Assembly (NCBI RefSeq): GCF_000621605.1
Contig: NZ_JHXX01000002.1
Span: 248,001-312,000 of the forward strand
DNA: 64,000 nt
Direction of reading: 5' to 3'
Origin: Butyrivibrio sp. MC2021
GTDB taxonomy: Bacteria; Bacillota; Clostridia; Lachnospirales; Lachnospiraceae
In this document: positions 53,225-61,075 of the stretch, one piece after another
Layout of the letters: every line of letters begins with the position of its first letter
How positions within the stretch are numbered: the stretch's first letter is position 1
Program-made: the position numbers and the translations under genes
Notes under the pieces: generated by a model
Told to the model about the DNA's origin: nothing
Databases searched by the model: none
The model's input: only the letters and a program-made list of their open reading frames with translations

Positions 53225-54383
53225 ATATGGTTATACTGAACCCTCCTGAGCCGTAGGCTGGAGGAATTGTGACATGGGGAGTTGGTGCAGGCGATGAGGA
53301 GCCTCCTGCTGCGCCGATTGCGGGAGCAGAGGTTGTGGAACCGGAGAGGCCCGATGATGCGCCTTTATTCATGTCGGCTTCATGCTTGTCAAAGATGGCC
53401 TTCATGTAGTCGGCATCCGCTTTAACTATATCCTTCATTTCTTTATTTCGATGCTTGATTTTCAGCATCTTAAGATCGTCCTCAGTCATGTTGGGATCCG
53501 GAGCGGTCAGAGTTTCAGCCAGTTCAGTGAGATCCAGCTCCTCCATCATGTCTTCCATGGCCCGTTCCATTTCAGCCATCATTTCTTCGGACATATCAGA
53601 AACAGCCTCAGAATTCTCAGATGCAAGCTCCTGCATTTCTTCAAGACCTTCCATCATCTCTTCCTGGGCTTCTTCCAGTTCATATTGATATTCTTCCTGC
53701 AGATCCCTTAAGTATTGCGCGTTGGCAGCCATTTCTGCGCCATAGTTCCTATAAGCTTCACCAGAAATATCTGCGTTGCCATTATCGCTATCAGGATCAG
53801 TCGTATAATCCTCAGAATCTTCAGTCCTATCATCCGATTCTTCCTCCCTTTCCTCTATTTCTTCGGACATACCGCTGCCTGTCCGCTCAATCATCTCTTC
53901 CTGTTGCAGGTGGTGTACCTTTTTCCTGGCAACCCGCTCCATTGACCTTGCGTGCTCGATGGATATCTCAAGTTCTTCCTGATCGTAATCTTCATTCCCT
54001 TTAAGCCTCTTTAGGCGCATAACCTCTCTTTTTGCTGCGGAAGCGGCGCTTCTTGCGCTGGTAGAGGTCTTGCTTCTGATGATCTGGGAAGAAATTTTAT
54101 TATAGCTGTACTGGAGTTTCTTTTTCTGGAGAGCAGCTTCCTTGGCCTTTGTTCTGGAGGCCTGGAGGGACTGGGCATAGCTGATTCCCTGATCAACCAC
54201 GGAAGTTTGCTTCTGGGCTTCTCTGTGCTGGGACTCCAGCTTTCTCATAGAGGCTTCGTACTGGCCCTCGGTCTTGGCGTTATTCAGCTCCGCAATGGTC
54301 CTCTGAGTATAAAAATTCCCAGACTTATAGCTCTGATTTCTCTTGCTATATAAACCTGGGTTTGTCATCATCATTATACTCAT
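53223..54383 (-). CDS. hypothetical acidic coiled-coil protein, 386 residues
   Basis: Not recognised. It begins MSIMMMTNPGLYSKR. Residues ~30-170 are Lys/Arg/Gln-rich and helical (ARSAASAAKREVMRLKRLKG). Residues ~170-320 are very acidic and Met-rich (EIEEREEESDD, EEAQEEMMEGLEEMQ, EMMAEMERAMEDMMEELD). The C-terminus is Gly/Ser/Pro-rich and ends in a short Ile-rich strand (GSGGFSITI). No signal peptide or membrane helix. I start it at 54383, where GGAGG lies seven bases upstream on that strand; longer frames to 54440 have no site. Possibly an envelope- or appendage-associated filament protein, but that is a guess. Confidence 0.75.
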   Translation of the reverse strand: MSIMMMTNPGLYSKRNQSYKSGNFYTQRTIAELNNAKTEGQYEASMRKLESQHREAQKQTSVVDQGISYAQSLQASRTKAKEAALQKKKLQYSYNKISSQIIRSKTSTSARSAASAAKREVMRLKRLKGNEDYDQEELEISIEHARSMERVARKKVHHLQQEEMIERTGSGMSEEIEEREEESDDRTEDSEDYTTDPDSDNGNADISGEAYRNYGAEMAANAQYLRDLQEEYQYELEEAQEEMMEGLEEMQELASENSEAVSDMSEEMMAEMERAMEDMMEELDLTELAETLTAPDPNMTEDDLKMLKIKHRNKEMKDIVKADADYMKAIFDKHEADMNKGASSGLSGSTTSAPAIGAAGGSSSPAPTPHVTIPPAYGSGGFSITI

Positions 54384-54461
54384 GTCGCATCCTCCGTGAT
54401 GCTGCTCTTTTCGGGAAAAGAGTATAGGAATCCATTTCACATTTTATATCGGATAAATACG

Positions 54462-54491
54462 TTTAATTCTTTAGCTCTTAAGTGATAAAAT
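54462..54491 (+). promoter_or_regulatory. promoter of the membrane protein / Nif11-like pair
   Basis: TTTAAT (54462-54467), an 18-bp spacer and TAAAAT (54486-54491). Confidence 0.45.
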
Positions 54492-54522
54492 GAAATATAT
54501 TCTAGAAAATGGGGGAATTCCT

Positions 54523-55413
54523 ATGTGGTACGATATCCAAAATGAACTGACTACCGATTTTTCCGGCTATGTTCCCGAGTTTTTCATTATTGTTCCTGTT
54601 TTTGCAGCAGTTCTACTGATCTTCAGTTTCCTGCTGCTTTATTTTGGAATCTGCAGAAATACTCTTCAGAACAATACTTCAGACCGGATAAATATCCTTA
54701 TGGAAAGAGAGAAGCTGGAAAAGAAGCGCAGTTTCAAAAAAGTTACCGCTTTTATCTGCGTGGTTGCGCTTTTTGGAGTGACAGCGGCACTGGGAATCTT
54801 TGCCGGCAGCATATCTGAGACCACCTGGGGCGGTGTGCTGATCCTTTTGGCCGATATAGTCATATTTTTCATAGTTCTCATGGTGCTTCTTGTAAAAAGA
54901 GTACCTTTATCAAAGCCATTTTTCGTATTTTTATCGATACTTCTGGTTGGTGCAGCCATCATGCAGTTTGGAGTTATGGACATCTACTCTGCAGTTAGGC
55001 TTAAACACCTGCTTTACTTTTGCTTTGTTCTGGCCATGTACATAACCCTTGATTATGCTTTGTTTCTGATCCTTGTGGACGACTGCAACGATCCCTTCAG
55101 ATATGCCAGGGGCTATTTTGACGAGGATCTGTCAGAGAAGACCAGGGAGGAAGAAGAGCGTTATAAGGTCAGAATCGTTCAGCTGAACAATGGAAAAGCG
55201 ATAAAAGTCCGCAGATTCAATATTTATGAGCAGAATTTACCCAAAAAGTGCGTGAAAACAGTTGAATCTCCCAGGAGATATTTTGTATACTATGTTGAAA
55301 ACAGCGATGTAATCTGCGCTGATGCTCCTGACAGCAAGGAAGCTAAGCAAATATCCTATAAGCCTATATGTAACGTTATGGATCAGGAGCTTTATACTAT
55401 GGGGAAGCTTTGA
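54523..55413 (+). CDS. hypothetical membrane protein, 296 residues
   Basis: Not assigned. It has about five hydrophobic segments in the first ~180 residues (for example FFIIVPVFAAVLLIFSFLLL, AFICVVALFGVTAALGIFA and VIFFIVLMVLLV), then a soluble domain of ~110 residues with VRIVQLNNGKAIKVRRFNIYE and FVYYVENSDVICADAPDS. The start ATG 54523 follows GGGGGA; an ATG 33 bases upstream has no site. The Nif11-like gene begins 32 bp later, probably in the same operon. Confidence 0.75.
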   Translation: MWYDIQNELTTDFSGYVPEFFIIVPVFAAVLLIFSFLLLYFGICRNTLQNNTSDRINILMEREKLEKKRSFKKVTAFICVVALFGVTAALGIFAGSISETTWGGVLILLADIVIFFIVLMVLLVKRVPLSKPFFVFLSILLVGAAIMQFGVMDIYSAVRLKHLLYFCFVLAMYITLDYALFLILVDDCNDPFRYARGYFDEDLSEKTREEEERYKVRIVQLNNGKAIKVRRFNIYEQNLPKKCVKTVESPRRYFVYYVENSDVICADAPDSKEAKQISYKPICNVMDQELYTMGKL

Positions 55414-55445
55414 TATTCAAATGCAAAGCAGATAAGGAGGAGCCT

Positions 55446-55733
55446 ATGATCATTACCGAAGAACTGGACAAATTACTTGATTTGGCAAAAGAGGATGAGG
55501 CCCTTAAGCAGAGCCTTCTTGACACAAGAAACAGTGAGAATCCCTTATCTGCATTCTGCGACATAGCCTGCAGCAAGGGCATTCAGATATCCGTCATGGA
55601 TATCGTCAATCAGGGCGAGGAATTCTACGCCGAGATCAAGCGCAGCACCAACGGAGGCGGTGAGAACTCCCCCGACCTTGATTTTCAGAATGATGAGTAC
55701 TCAATCTTTATGATGAGATTGGGAGGATTATAA
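55446..55733 (+). CDS. Nif11-like small protein
   Basis: 95 residues. The first ~55 residues fit the Nif11 pattern by eye: a leading helix ELDKLLDLAKEDEALKQSLL, then NPLSAFCDIACSKGIQISVMDI, the same layout as Nif11 leader peptides (helix, spacer, then a GxxIS-type block). A Gly-rich NGGGENSPDLDF follows, and the protein ends FMMRLGGL. Nif11 domains serve as leaders of modified peptides in some bacteria but are also free-standing. No modifying enzyme is adjacent. ATG 55446 follows AAGGAGGA. Confidence 0.6.
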   Translation: MIITEELDKLLDLAKEDEALKQSLLDTRNSENPLSAFCDIACSKGIQISVMDIVNQGEEFYAEIKRSTNGGGENSPDLDFQNDEYSIFMMRLGGL

Positions 55734-55743
55734 GACAAAATGC

Positions 55744-55776
55744 AAGCGTCAGCTATCAATGCTGGCGCTTTGTTTT
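55744..55776 (+). terminator. Rho-independent terminator after the Nif11-like gene
   Basis: A 10-bp stem (55744-55753 with 55761-55770, one G-U pair) with a 7-base loop, then TGTTTT. Confidence 0.75.
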
Positions 55777-55914
55777 GCGCTTATACTATGGATGCCTGTA
55801 GTTACTTGCGGGGCTCTGCCCCTGCACCCCGGCCTCCTCCAAGGAACTGATGGGTGATATCGGATATGAGTTGGATTTTTGAGTAAGATTGTTTGCTTGG
55901 GAAAAAATGAGAAA

Positions 55915-56099
55915 TAGGATAAGATGAGCAGTTCAAAGCAATCTTATCCTACAAATTATCGCTTATAAGAAAAAAGATTATCAGTATTGAAAATATTTGC
56001 AAAATAAATAGGATAAGATGGTTCAAAAACGCTGGTCTTATCCTATTTTTTCCAAAAAAATGTAGGATAAAACTATAGAAAATGCGAAAACTTATCCTA
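55915..56099. repeat. three 37-bp mirrored-nonamer units
   Basis: TAGGATAAG and its reverse complement CTTATCCTA form three pairs: 55915-55923 with 55943-55951; 56009-56017 with 56037-56045; 56063-56071 (one base off, TAGGATAAA) with 56091-56099. In all three the half-sites are separated by exactly 19 bp, making 37-bp units. The pairing extends to 11 and 12 bp in units 1 and 2. Units 1 and 2 share AAATAGGATAAGATG and also GTTCAAA in the spacer. Possible roles: operator array, phased protein-binding sites or serial RNA hairpins. Confidence 0.75.
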
Positions 56100-56222
56100 T
56101 TAGGGCGGGAAAAGAAAAAGGGAGCACCACATTTAACATAATTTACATCTTTCATACCAAGTACATTTTTGAGGGAAAGATAGTTGGAGCAATTAAATTT
56201 TCGTCATAATTTCAATACATAA

Positions 56223-56450
56223 GGGGAGAGGTGGTGGGCTCTTTGATGCATTATGGTGAAATGAAAATTGCGAGACATTCGGGCACCGAGGATGATTAAG
56301 GAGCGCTTCAGACAACCGGTCAGGTGAGTGCTCTGAGCAACGCGAAACGAGCCTGGCCGGCTGGATGAAGTGCCCTTAATCACCTCGGGGAACGATGCGA
56401 GCACATTTTTATTTTGCCATGATGTAGCGAAGGGCCTGCTAACTCTCCCC
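56223..56450. other. 228-nt rod-like imperfect palindrome (structured RNA or hairpin element)
   Basis: The stretch folds back on itself almost end to end. Helices from the outside: 56223-56230 with 56443-56450; 56231-56256 with about 56417-56442; 56257-56268 with about 56405-56416; an uneven bubble with CAT..CG pairs; 56286-56291 with 56383-56388; 56293-56301 with 56374-56382; 56303-56310 with 56366-56373; 56316-56325 with 56351-56360; then an apical ~25 nt. Many pairs are G-U on the plus strand, as in a selected RNA. No T-rich terminator follows on either strand. It is far longer than typical REP hairpins. Confidence 0.6.
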
Positions 56451-56509
56451 GTAGGATAGCGAATAAATATAAATATTTTATGCAACAACATATATTTTCA
56501 AAAAAGTAC

Positions 56510-56538
56510 TTGCGTATGAAATGAAATTATGTTAAAGT
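56510..56538 (+). promoter_or_regulatory. promoter of rpmE
   Basis: TTGCGT (56510-56515), a 17-bp spacer and TAAAGT (56533-56538). The leader is about 75 nt. Confidence 0.55.
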
Positions 56539-56618
56539 TATATAGCTGTTGTGAATACGGCAGCGGTGTAACTATAGGTAATAAGAAGAATTATTTGTAT
56601 ATAGAGAGGTGATAAGAG

Positions 56619-56825
56619 ATGAGACAGGATATCCAGCCAGAATTCCATCAGGCCACTGTTACTTGCAACTGCGGTAACACATTCACAGTTGGTTCAACTA
56701 AGAGCGAGATCCACGTAGAAATTTGCTCAAAGTGCCATCCATTCTATACTGGCCAGCAGAAGGCTACAACTGCTCGTGGACGTATTGATAAGTTCAACAA
56801 GAAATACGGCATGAACAATCAGTAA
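56619..56825 (+). CDS. rpmE: 50S ribosomal protein L31
   Basis: 68 residues, full length. The zinc-binding form: cysteines in TCNCGNTF and [11 protein letters not shown]. It starts [12 protein letters not shown], typical for L31. AGAGAGGTG precedes the ATG. A terminator at 56847 lies before yqhQ, so rpmE is at least partly monocistronic. Confidence 0.97.
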   Translation: MRQDIQPEFHQATVTCNCGNTFTVGSTKSEIHVEICSKCHPFYTGQQKATTARGRIDKFNKKYGMNNQ

Positions 56826-56846
56826 TTTGAGATGCAGAGAATAATT

Positions 56847-56882
56847 AGAGGTTGAGGCTATGGCCTCGACCTCTTTTTCTTT
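56847..56882 (+). terminator. Rho-independent terminator after rpmE
   Basis: A 12-bp stem with one G-U pair (56847-56858 with 56863-56874) and a T/C tract. Read-through may feed yqhQ. Confidence 0.85.
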
Positions 56883-56908
56883 CTATTTCTTTCGCTTGGG
56901 AGGCGTAT

Positions 56909-57910
56909 ATGAGAAAACGCAAGGTTAAGCATTACTCCGGAATAGGCGGACAGGCCGTTCTTGAGGGAGTTATGATGAAAAATAAGGATATGTATGCCGT
57001 TGCAGTCAGAAAGCCTGACGGGGACATCGCCATTGAGGTGGATGAGTATCACGGCATAGCTTACGGCAGCAAGCTTTTGAGCATACCTTTTATCAGAGGT
57101 ATCTTTGTATTCATAGATTCACTGATCCTGGGACTTAAGTCACTTAATTATTCATCTTCCTTCTATGAGGAGGATGACAGGAAGGCCACCAAGCTGGACG
57201 AGGGTCTGGAGCAGGTATCCGGGGGCCACGAGAATACATTACTCATGGCGCTCACAACTCTGGTTTCCTTTGCTTTTGCCATCGCACTTTTTATGGTGCT
57301 TCCATATGCGCTGTCTGAGTACCTTACCAAATATGTGAGAAATGATTCCATGATAGCCATTATCGAGGGTGTTCTGAGAATAGTGATTTTCATTCTGTAT
57401 ATTCTCCTTATTTCCTGTATGAAGGATATCAGAAGACTTTTCAGATATCATGGAGCTGAGCATAAGTGCATCAACTGTATCGAGAAGGGAAGACCTCTCA
57501 CCGTAAAAAATGTTATGAAGAGCTCCAGGCTTCACAAGAGATGCGGAAGCAGCTTTATACTCTTTGTAATGCTGATCAGTATCATCCTGTTTTTCTTTAT
57601 CAGGGTGGACTCCTATGTTATGAGAGTTGTGGTCAGGATCCTGCTTATTCCTGTTATCTCCGGTATTTCCTACGAGATCATCAGACTGGCGGGAAGAACC
57701 GATTTCTTCCTGGTGAGACTTATTTCAGCACCGGGACTTCTCCTTCAGAGACTTACCACCAAGGAGCCTGATGAGGAGATGGTCAAGGTTGCCATCAAGT
57801 CTGTGGAAGCAGTATTTGACTGGAAGGAGTTCCTGAAGGATTCCTTCGGCTACGAGATAGACGACAGCTGGCTTGAGGATGACGAAAAGCCTGAGGAAGA
57901 GAAAAAATAA
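56909..57910 (+). CDS. DUF1385 membrane protein (YqhQ-like)
   Basis: 333 residues. DUF1385 signature GGQAVLEGVMMKN near the N-terminus, several membrane helices in the middle, RYHGAEHKCINCIEKG, and KRCGSSFILFVMLISIILFF. The function is unknown; in Firmicutes it usually sits between rpmE and prmC, as here. I use ATG 56909 with GGGAGG before it; upstream in-frame codons overlap the terminator. prmC begins 3 bp after it. Confidence 0.9.
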   Translation: MRKRKVKHYSGIGGQAVLEGVMMKNKDMYAVAVRKPDGDIAIEVDEYHGIAYGSKLLSIPFIRGIFVFIDSLILGLKSLNYSSSFYEEDDRKATKLDEGLEQVSGGHENTLLMALTTLVSFAFAIALFMVLPYALSEYLTKYVRNDSMIAIIEGVLRIVIFILYILLISCMKDIRRLFRYHGAEHKCINCIEKGRPLTVKNVMKSSRLHKRCGSSFILFVMLISIILFFFIRVDSYVMRVVVRILLIPVISGISYEIIRLAGRTDFFLVRLISAPGLLLQRLTTKEPDEEMVKVAIKSVEAVFDWKEFLKDSFGYEIDDSWLEDDEKPEEEKK

Positions 57911-57912
57911 TT

Positions 57913-58761
57913 ATGGATTACAGGACAGTATATCAAACTGGAATCGAACAATTAGAGAGAGCCGGGATAGCGGAAGCCAAGCTAGATGCCCGGCTCCTTT
58001 TGGAATATGCCTGCGGAACCGACCACAGCACTCTTTTTGCCCATCCCGACAGGGAGGTTACGGACAAGGAGCAGGAGACTTATAATGAGCTTCTTGGCCG
58101 CAGGGAAAAGAGAGAGCCGGTGGCCTATATCCTTGGCACCTGGGATTTCATGGGACTTACCTTCAAGGTCTGCAGTGATGTTCTTATCCCGGAGCAGGAC
58201 AGCGAGCTTTTGGTGGAAGAAGCCATGCGCTTTTGTGAGGACGGCATGAGAGTTCTGGACCTCTGCACCGGCTCAGGCTGTATCGGACTCAGTGTTCTTA
58301 ACTATACCAATTACACAAGCCTTGTGGCTACGGATATTTCTCCTGCAGCCTTAGCAGTTGCCGGGGAGAATGCCCAGCAGCTGGGCTTTGCCGACAGAGC
58401 GGAGTTTATTGAGACAGATCTTTTCCCTGAGATTCCGGAAAAGGATAAGAGATTTGACCTTATTGTGTCCAATCCGCCCTATATCGCCAGCAGCGTCATA
58501 GAGGAGCTGGCCCCTGAGGTTAAGGATTATGAGCCAAGACTTGCCCTTGACGGAGATGAGGACGGACTTACCTTCTACAGGAGAATTGTGGACAATGCCG
58601 GAAATTATCTCTATTCCAGTGGATACCTTATCATGGAGATAGGCTATGACCAGGCAGATGCGGTTAAGGCTCTTATGGAGGCAAACGGCAAGTATCACGA
58701 TATAGAAGTCATCAAGGACTACGGCGGCAACGACAGAGTTATCCGGGCTTGTTATTTCTAA
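57913..58761 (+). CDS. prmC: peptide chain release factor N(5)-glutamine methyltransferase
   Basis: PrmC (HemK) methylates the GGQ glutamine of release factors, including the PrfA encoded next. 282 residues: an N-terminal helical substrate domain, the RF-binding EPVAYILGTWDFMGL, the SAM motif VLDLCTGSGCIG, and the catalytic NPPY in IVSNPPYIASS. It starts 3 bp after yqhQ. Confidence 0.96.
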   Translation: MDYRTVYQTGIEQLERAGIAEAKLDARLLLEYACGTDHSTLFAHPDREVTDKEQETYNELLGRREKREPVAYILGTWDFMGLTFKVCSDVLIPEQDSELLVEEAMRFCEDGMRVLDLCTGSGCIGLSVLNYTNYTSLVATDISPAALAVAGENAQQLGFADRAEFIETDLFPEIPEKDKRFDLIVSNPPYIASSVIEELAPEVKDYEPRLALDGDEDGLTFYRRIVDNAGNYLYSSGYLIMEIGYDQADAVKALMEANGKYHDIEVIKDYGGNDRVIRACYF

Positions 58762-58785
58762 AATGAGCCTGTATTGAGGATTGAG

Positions 58786-59859
58786 ATGTTTGACAGATTA
58801 GAAGATATTTTAAGAAAATATGAAGACATAACCATGGAGCTCAATGATCCTTCCGTTATTTCTGATCAGAACAGGTTCAGAGCCCTTATGAAGGAGCAAA
58901 AGAGCCTTGAGGCCCTTGTTAACTGCTATCTTGAGTACAAAAAGAGTAAGCAGGCGGTGGAGGATGCCCTGGCTATGCTGGACGAGGAGTCTGATCCCGA
59001 GATGAAGGAGATGCTGAGAGATGAGCTTTCTGAAGCAAAGGATAGGATCCCGCAGCTCGAGGAAGAGCTTAAAATCCTTCTTCTTCCCAAGGACCCAAAT
59101 GACGAGAAGAACGTAATCGTTGAGATCAGAGCCGGTGTAGGCGGAGATGAGGCAGCCCTTTTTGCTGCTGACATGTACAGAGTCTATACCAGATACGCCG
59201 AGAGACAGAACTGGCGCGTTGAGACCATGAGCGTAGAGGATATCGGTATCGGCGGCATCAAGACCGTCAGCTTTATGATCAAGGGCCAGGGAGCTTATTC
59301 AAGACTTAAATTCGAGAGCGGTGTTCACAGAGTTCAGAGAATCCCAGCCACAGAGTCCGGCGGCAGGATCCATACCTCAGCCATTACCGTGGCTATCATG
59401 CCTGAGGTTGAGGACGTGGAAGTTGAGATCGATATGAACGACTGCAAGTTTGATGTGTTCAGAGCTTCAGGAAACGGCGGACAGTGCGTAAACACCACGG
59501 ATTCAGCCGTAAGACTTACTCATTTCCCCACAGGAATCGTTATTTCCTGTCAGGATGAGAAGAGCCAGCAGCAGAATAAGGCCAAGGCTCTGAAGGTCCT
59601 CAGGGCCAAGCTCTACGAGCTGGAGCAGGAGAGACAGCACAATAACGAGGCAGAGCTTAGAAGAAGTCAGGTGGGTTCCGGTGACAGATCCGAGAAGATC
59701 AGAACCTACAACTTCCATCAGGGAAGGGTTACCGATCACAGAATTAACCTTACACTGTACAAGATAGACCAGATTATGGACGGAGATATAGACGAGCTCA
59801 TCGATGCTCTGATAGCTGCTGATCAGGCCAGCAAGCTGGCTGAGCAGGCTGTAAACTGA
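58786..59859 (+). CDS. prfA: peptide chain release factor 1
   Basis: RF1 reads UAA and UAG. About 357 residues. The codon-recognition block is [13 protein letters not shown] (PAT tripeptide of RF1), and the GGQ is in [16 protein letters not shown], the target of Prm[13 protein letters not shown] follows. I use ATG 58786, five bases after GAGGA; a TTG 12 bases upstream is in frame but lacks a site. Order prmC-prfA is conserved. Confidence 0.97.
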   Translation: MFDRLEDILRKYEDITMELNDPSVISDQNRFRALMKEQKSLEALVNCYLEYKKSKQAVEDALAMLDEESDPEMKEMLRDELSEAKDRIPQLEEELKILLLPKDPNDEKNVIVEIRAGVGGDEAALFAADMYRVYTRYAERQNWRVETMSVEDIGIGGIKTVSFMIKGQGAYSRLKFESGVHRVQRIPATESGGRIHTSAITVAIMPEVEDVEVEIDMNDCKFDVFRASGNGGQCVNTTDSAVRLTHFPTGIVISCQDEKSQQQNKAKALKVLRAKLYELEQERQHNNEAELRRSQVGSGDRSEKIRTYNFHQGRVTDHRINLTLYKIDQIMDGDIDELIDALIAADQASKLAEQAVN

Positions 59860-59904
59860 CGGTTTGCAAAGTCTTAAATAAAAATAAAACAGCCCATAGC
59901 TCCA

Positions 59905-59933
59905 TTGAACCACTTTATCAAATGGTGTAGAAT
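59905..59933 (+). promoter_or_regulatory. promoter of the HPt gene
   Basis: TTGAAC (59905-59910), a 17-bp spacer and TAGAAT (59928-59933). Confidence 0.6.
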
Positions 59934-59987
59934 CATTATATGGCACAACTTTTTATTTTATTTCGTTAATATGCAGATAGGAGGCAT

Positions 59988-60350
59988 ATGGACGCGGGAT
60001 TTAAAGAAGAGCTAATCGAATGGGGCGTTGATTGGAACGAGATCTTGGACAGATTCATGGGAAATGAGGATCTGATCGCAAGGTTTATGTTTAAGTTCCT
60101 GAATGACCAGAGTATGAATGACCTGACCAAGTATCTTGCGGAGGGCAATGTTTCTGAGGCCTTCAAGGCGGTACACACCCTGAAGGGCGTAGGCGCCAAT
60201 CTTGGACTTAAGGGATTCTTAACTCCGGTATGTGAACTCACCGAGATCCTCAGGGCAGGCTCCATGAACGGCTACAAAGAAAAATACGACCTGATAAAAC
60301 CGAAGTACGATTCACTGATCGCAATACTTCAGAAATATCAGGCAACATAA
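59988..60350 (+). CDS. free-standing HPt domain protein
   Basis: 120 residues, all helical, a histidine phosphotransfer protein. The active histidine is in AVHTLKGVGANLGL. Such proteins relay phosphate between hybrid kinases and response regulators. No kinase is adjacent; the LytTR response regulator at 63019 is nearby but on the other strand. AGGAGG precedes ATG 59988. Its stop is only three bases from the stop of the convergent gene. Confidence 0.88.
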   Translation: MDAGFKEELIEWGVDWNEILDRFMGNEDLIARFMFKFLNDQSMNDLTKYLAEGNVSEAFKAVHTLKGVGANLGLKGFLTPVCELTEILRAGSMNGYKEKYDLIKPKYDSLIAILQKYQAT

Positions 60351-60353
60351 ATA

Positions 60354-60857
60354 TCACAGAATTTCGTTTTCGATGGAATTTTGATCAAGAAAGCTTGGGA
60401 TGTAACTGTCCCAGGCTTTTTCTATGCTCTTGTCCAGAGTAAAGATGCTGATGGCACAGCCGGTGGTGAGGATAATATCACCATTGATGAAACGAATGTT
60501 AAGTGCAAGCTTAATTTGTTCTTCATTTATGCCTGCATCCGCTTCTTTTATAAGCTTACTCTTAGCTTCATCATTTAAGTAAAAAACAAATTTGAAGGAC
60601 AGGGGAGTGCGCTTTCCTTTGATGAGGTCATAGCAGATCTGTTTGAGATCCTTCCAGGAAGAGTAGTCGGCGCAGGCCTTTTCTTCGGCGTTATCCGCCT
60701 GGGTGTCCCTGTAGAATTCCTTACGGATCTGACCGTCGATATGGAAGGTGTTAAAGGTTGTTATCTCTGCTTCCTCCACCAGGAACTCATCAAAGAGTTC
60801 TCCCGCCAGGAGCTTGGCCATAAAATTCTTTTTGTTTGTAATCTTTACAGAAGTCAT
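60354..60857 (-). CDS. DUF5721 family protein
   Basis: 167 residues, cytoplasmic. It starts MTSVKITNKKNFMAKLL and contains EAEITTFNTFHIDGQIRKEF and DLIKGKRTPLSFKFVFYL, which match what I recall of DUF5721, a family of unknown function in Lachnospiraceae. The start at 60857 has AAGGA upstream on that strand; a frame extending to 60995 lacks a site. It converges on the HPt gene. Confidence 0.72.
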   Translation of the reverse strand: MTSVKITNKKNFMAKLLAGELFDEFLVEEAEITTFNTFHIDGQIRKEFYRDTQADNAEEKACADYSSWKDLKQICYDLIKGKRTPLSFKFVFYLNDEAKSKLIKEADAGINEEQIKLALNIRFINGDIILTTGCAISIFTLDKSIEKAWDSYIPSFLDQNSIENEIL

Positions 60858-60889
60858 TTTTCGGATTCCTTGTCTTAAAATCTCTAAGA

Positions 60890-60898
60890 AGTATAGCA
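60890..60898 (-). promoter_or_regulatory. extended -10 promoter of the DUF5721 gene
   Basis: On the minus strand TGCTATACT (TATACT at 60895-60890) is an extended -10 element. Confidence 0.4.
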
Positions 60899-61016
60899 CA
60901 TATCGTCGGACATTTCCCTGAAAAAGATTGTTATAAAAATAACGTTTATTACTATTCGGTAAAAAATACACAAAAATCTCTGAATTTTCCGACAATTTTT
61001 GACTGATTAGTTAATA

Positions 61017-61034
61017 TAATTTTAGCTAAAATTA
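61017..61034 (+). promoter_or_regulatory. 18-bp perfect palindrome upstream of the LacI-family gene
   Basis: TAATTTTAGCTAAAATTA is a perfect palindrome. It overlaps a TATAAT hexamer (61015-61020) and lies about 40 bp before the regulator start, the usual place for an autoregulatory operator. Its centre is GC and not the CG common in LacI-family sites. Confidence 0.5.
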
Positions 61035-61075
61035 GTTTATACTATTTGTGGGTTTAGTTTATATAGGGGGATATT

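Larger units (their letters stand above)
55777..56618. other. long gene-free region with several structured elements
   Basis: No coding gene is supported. In order it holds: a small GC-rich hairpin GGGGC-TCT-GCCCC (55810-55822) followed by CTGCACCCCGGCC, a form often repeated between genes in Firmicutes; three mirrored nonamer units (55915-56099); the 228-nt rod-like palindrome (56223-56450); a partial TAGGATAG (56452-56459); and the rpmE promoter and leader (56510-56618). A 95-codon minus-strand frame (56204-56491) lies on the palindrome and is not credible. Confidence 0.7.

Noticed and set aside
55915-56099. Mirrored nonamers considered as a CRISPR array
   Set aside because: Repeats are 9-12 bp, alternate in orientation, and unit spacing is uneven (94 and 54 bp); no cas genes.
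56316-56360. Resemblance of the rod apex (GGTCAGGTGAG...GAGCAAC) to the SRP RNA S domain
   Set aside because: The SRP core needs a GGAA- or UGAC-type tetraloop between GUCAGGUCC and AGCAGC; the sequence here does not keep that spacing.
56204-56491. 95-codon minus-strand frame on the rod element
   Set aside because: It lies wholly on a palindromic structure and shows no protein family or ribosome site; best explained as incidental.
60381-60578. Plus-strand frame inside the DUF5721 gene
   Set aside because: Shadow of the minus-strand gene; no ribosome site.
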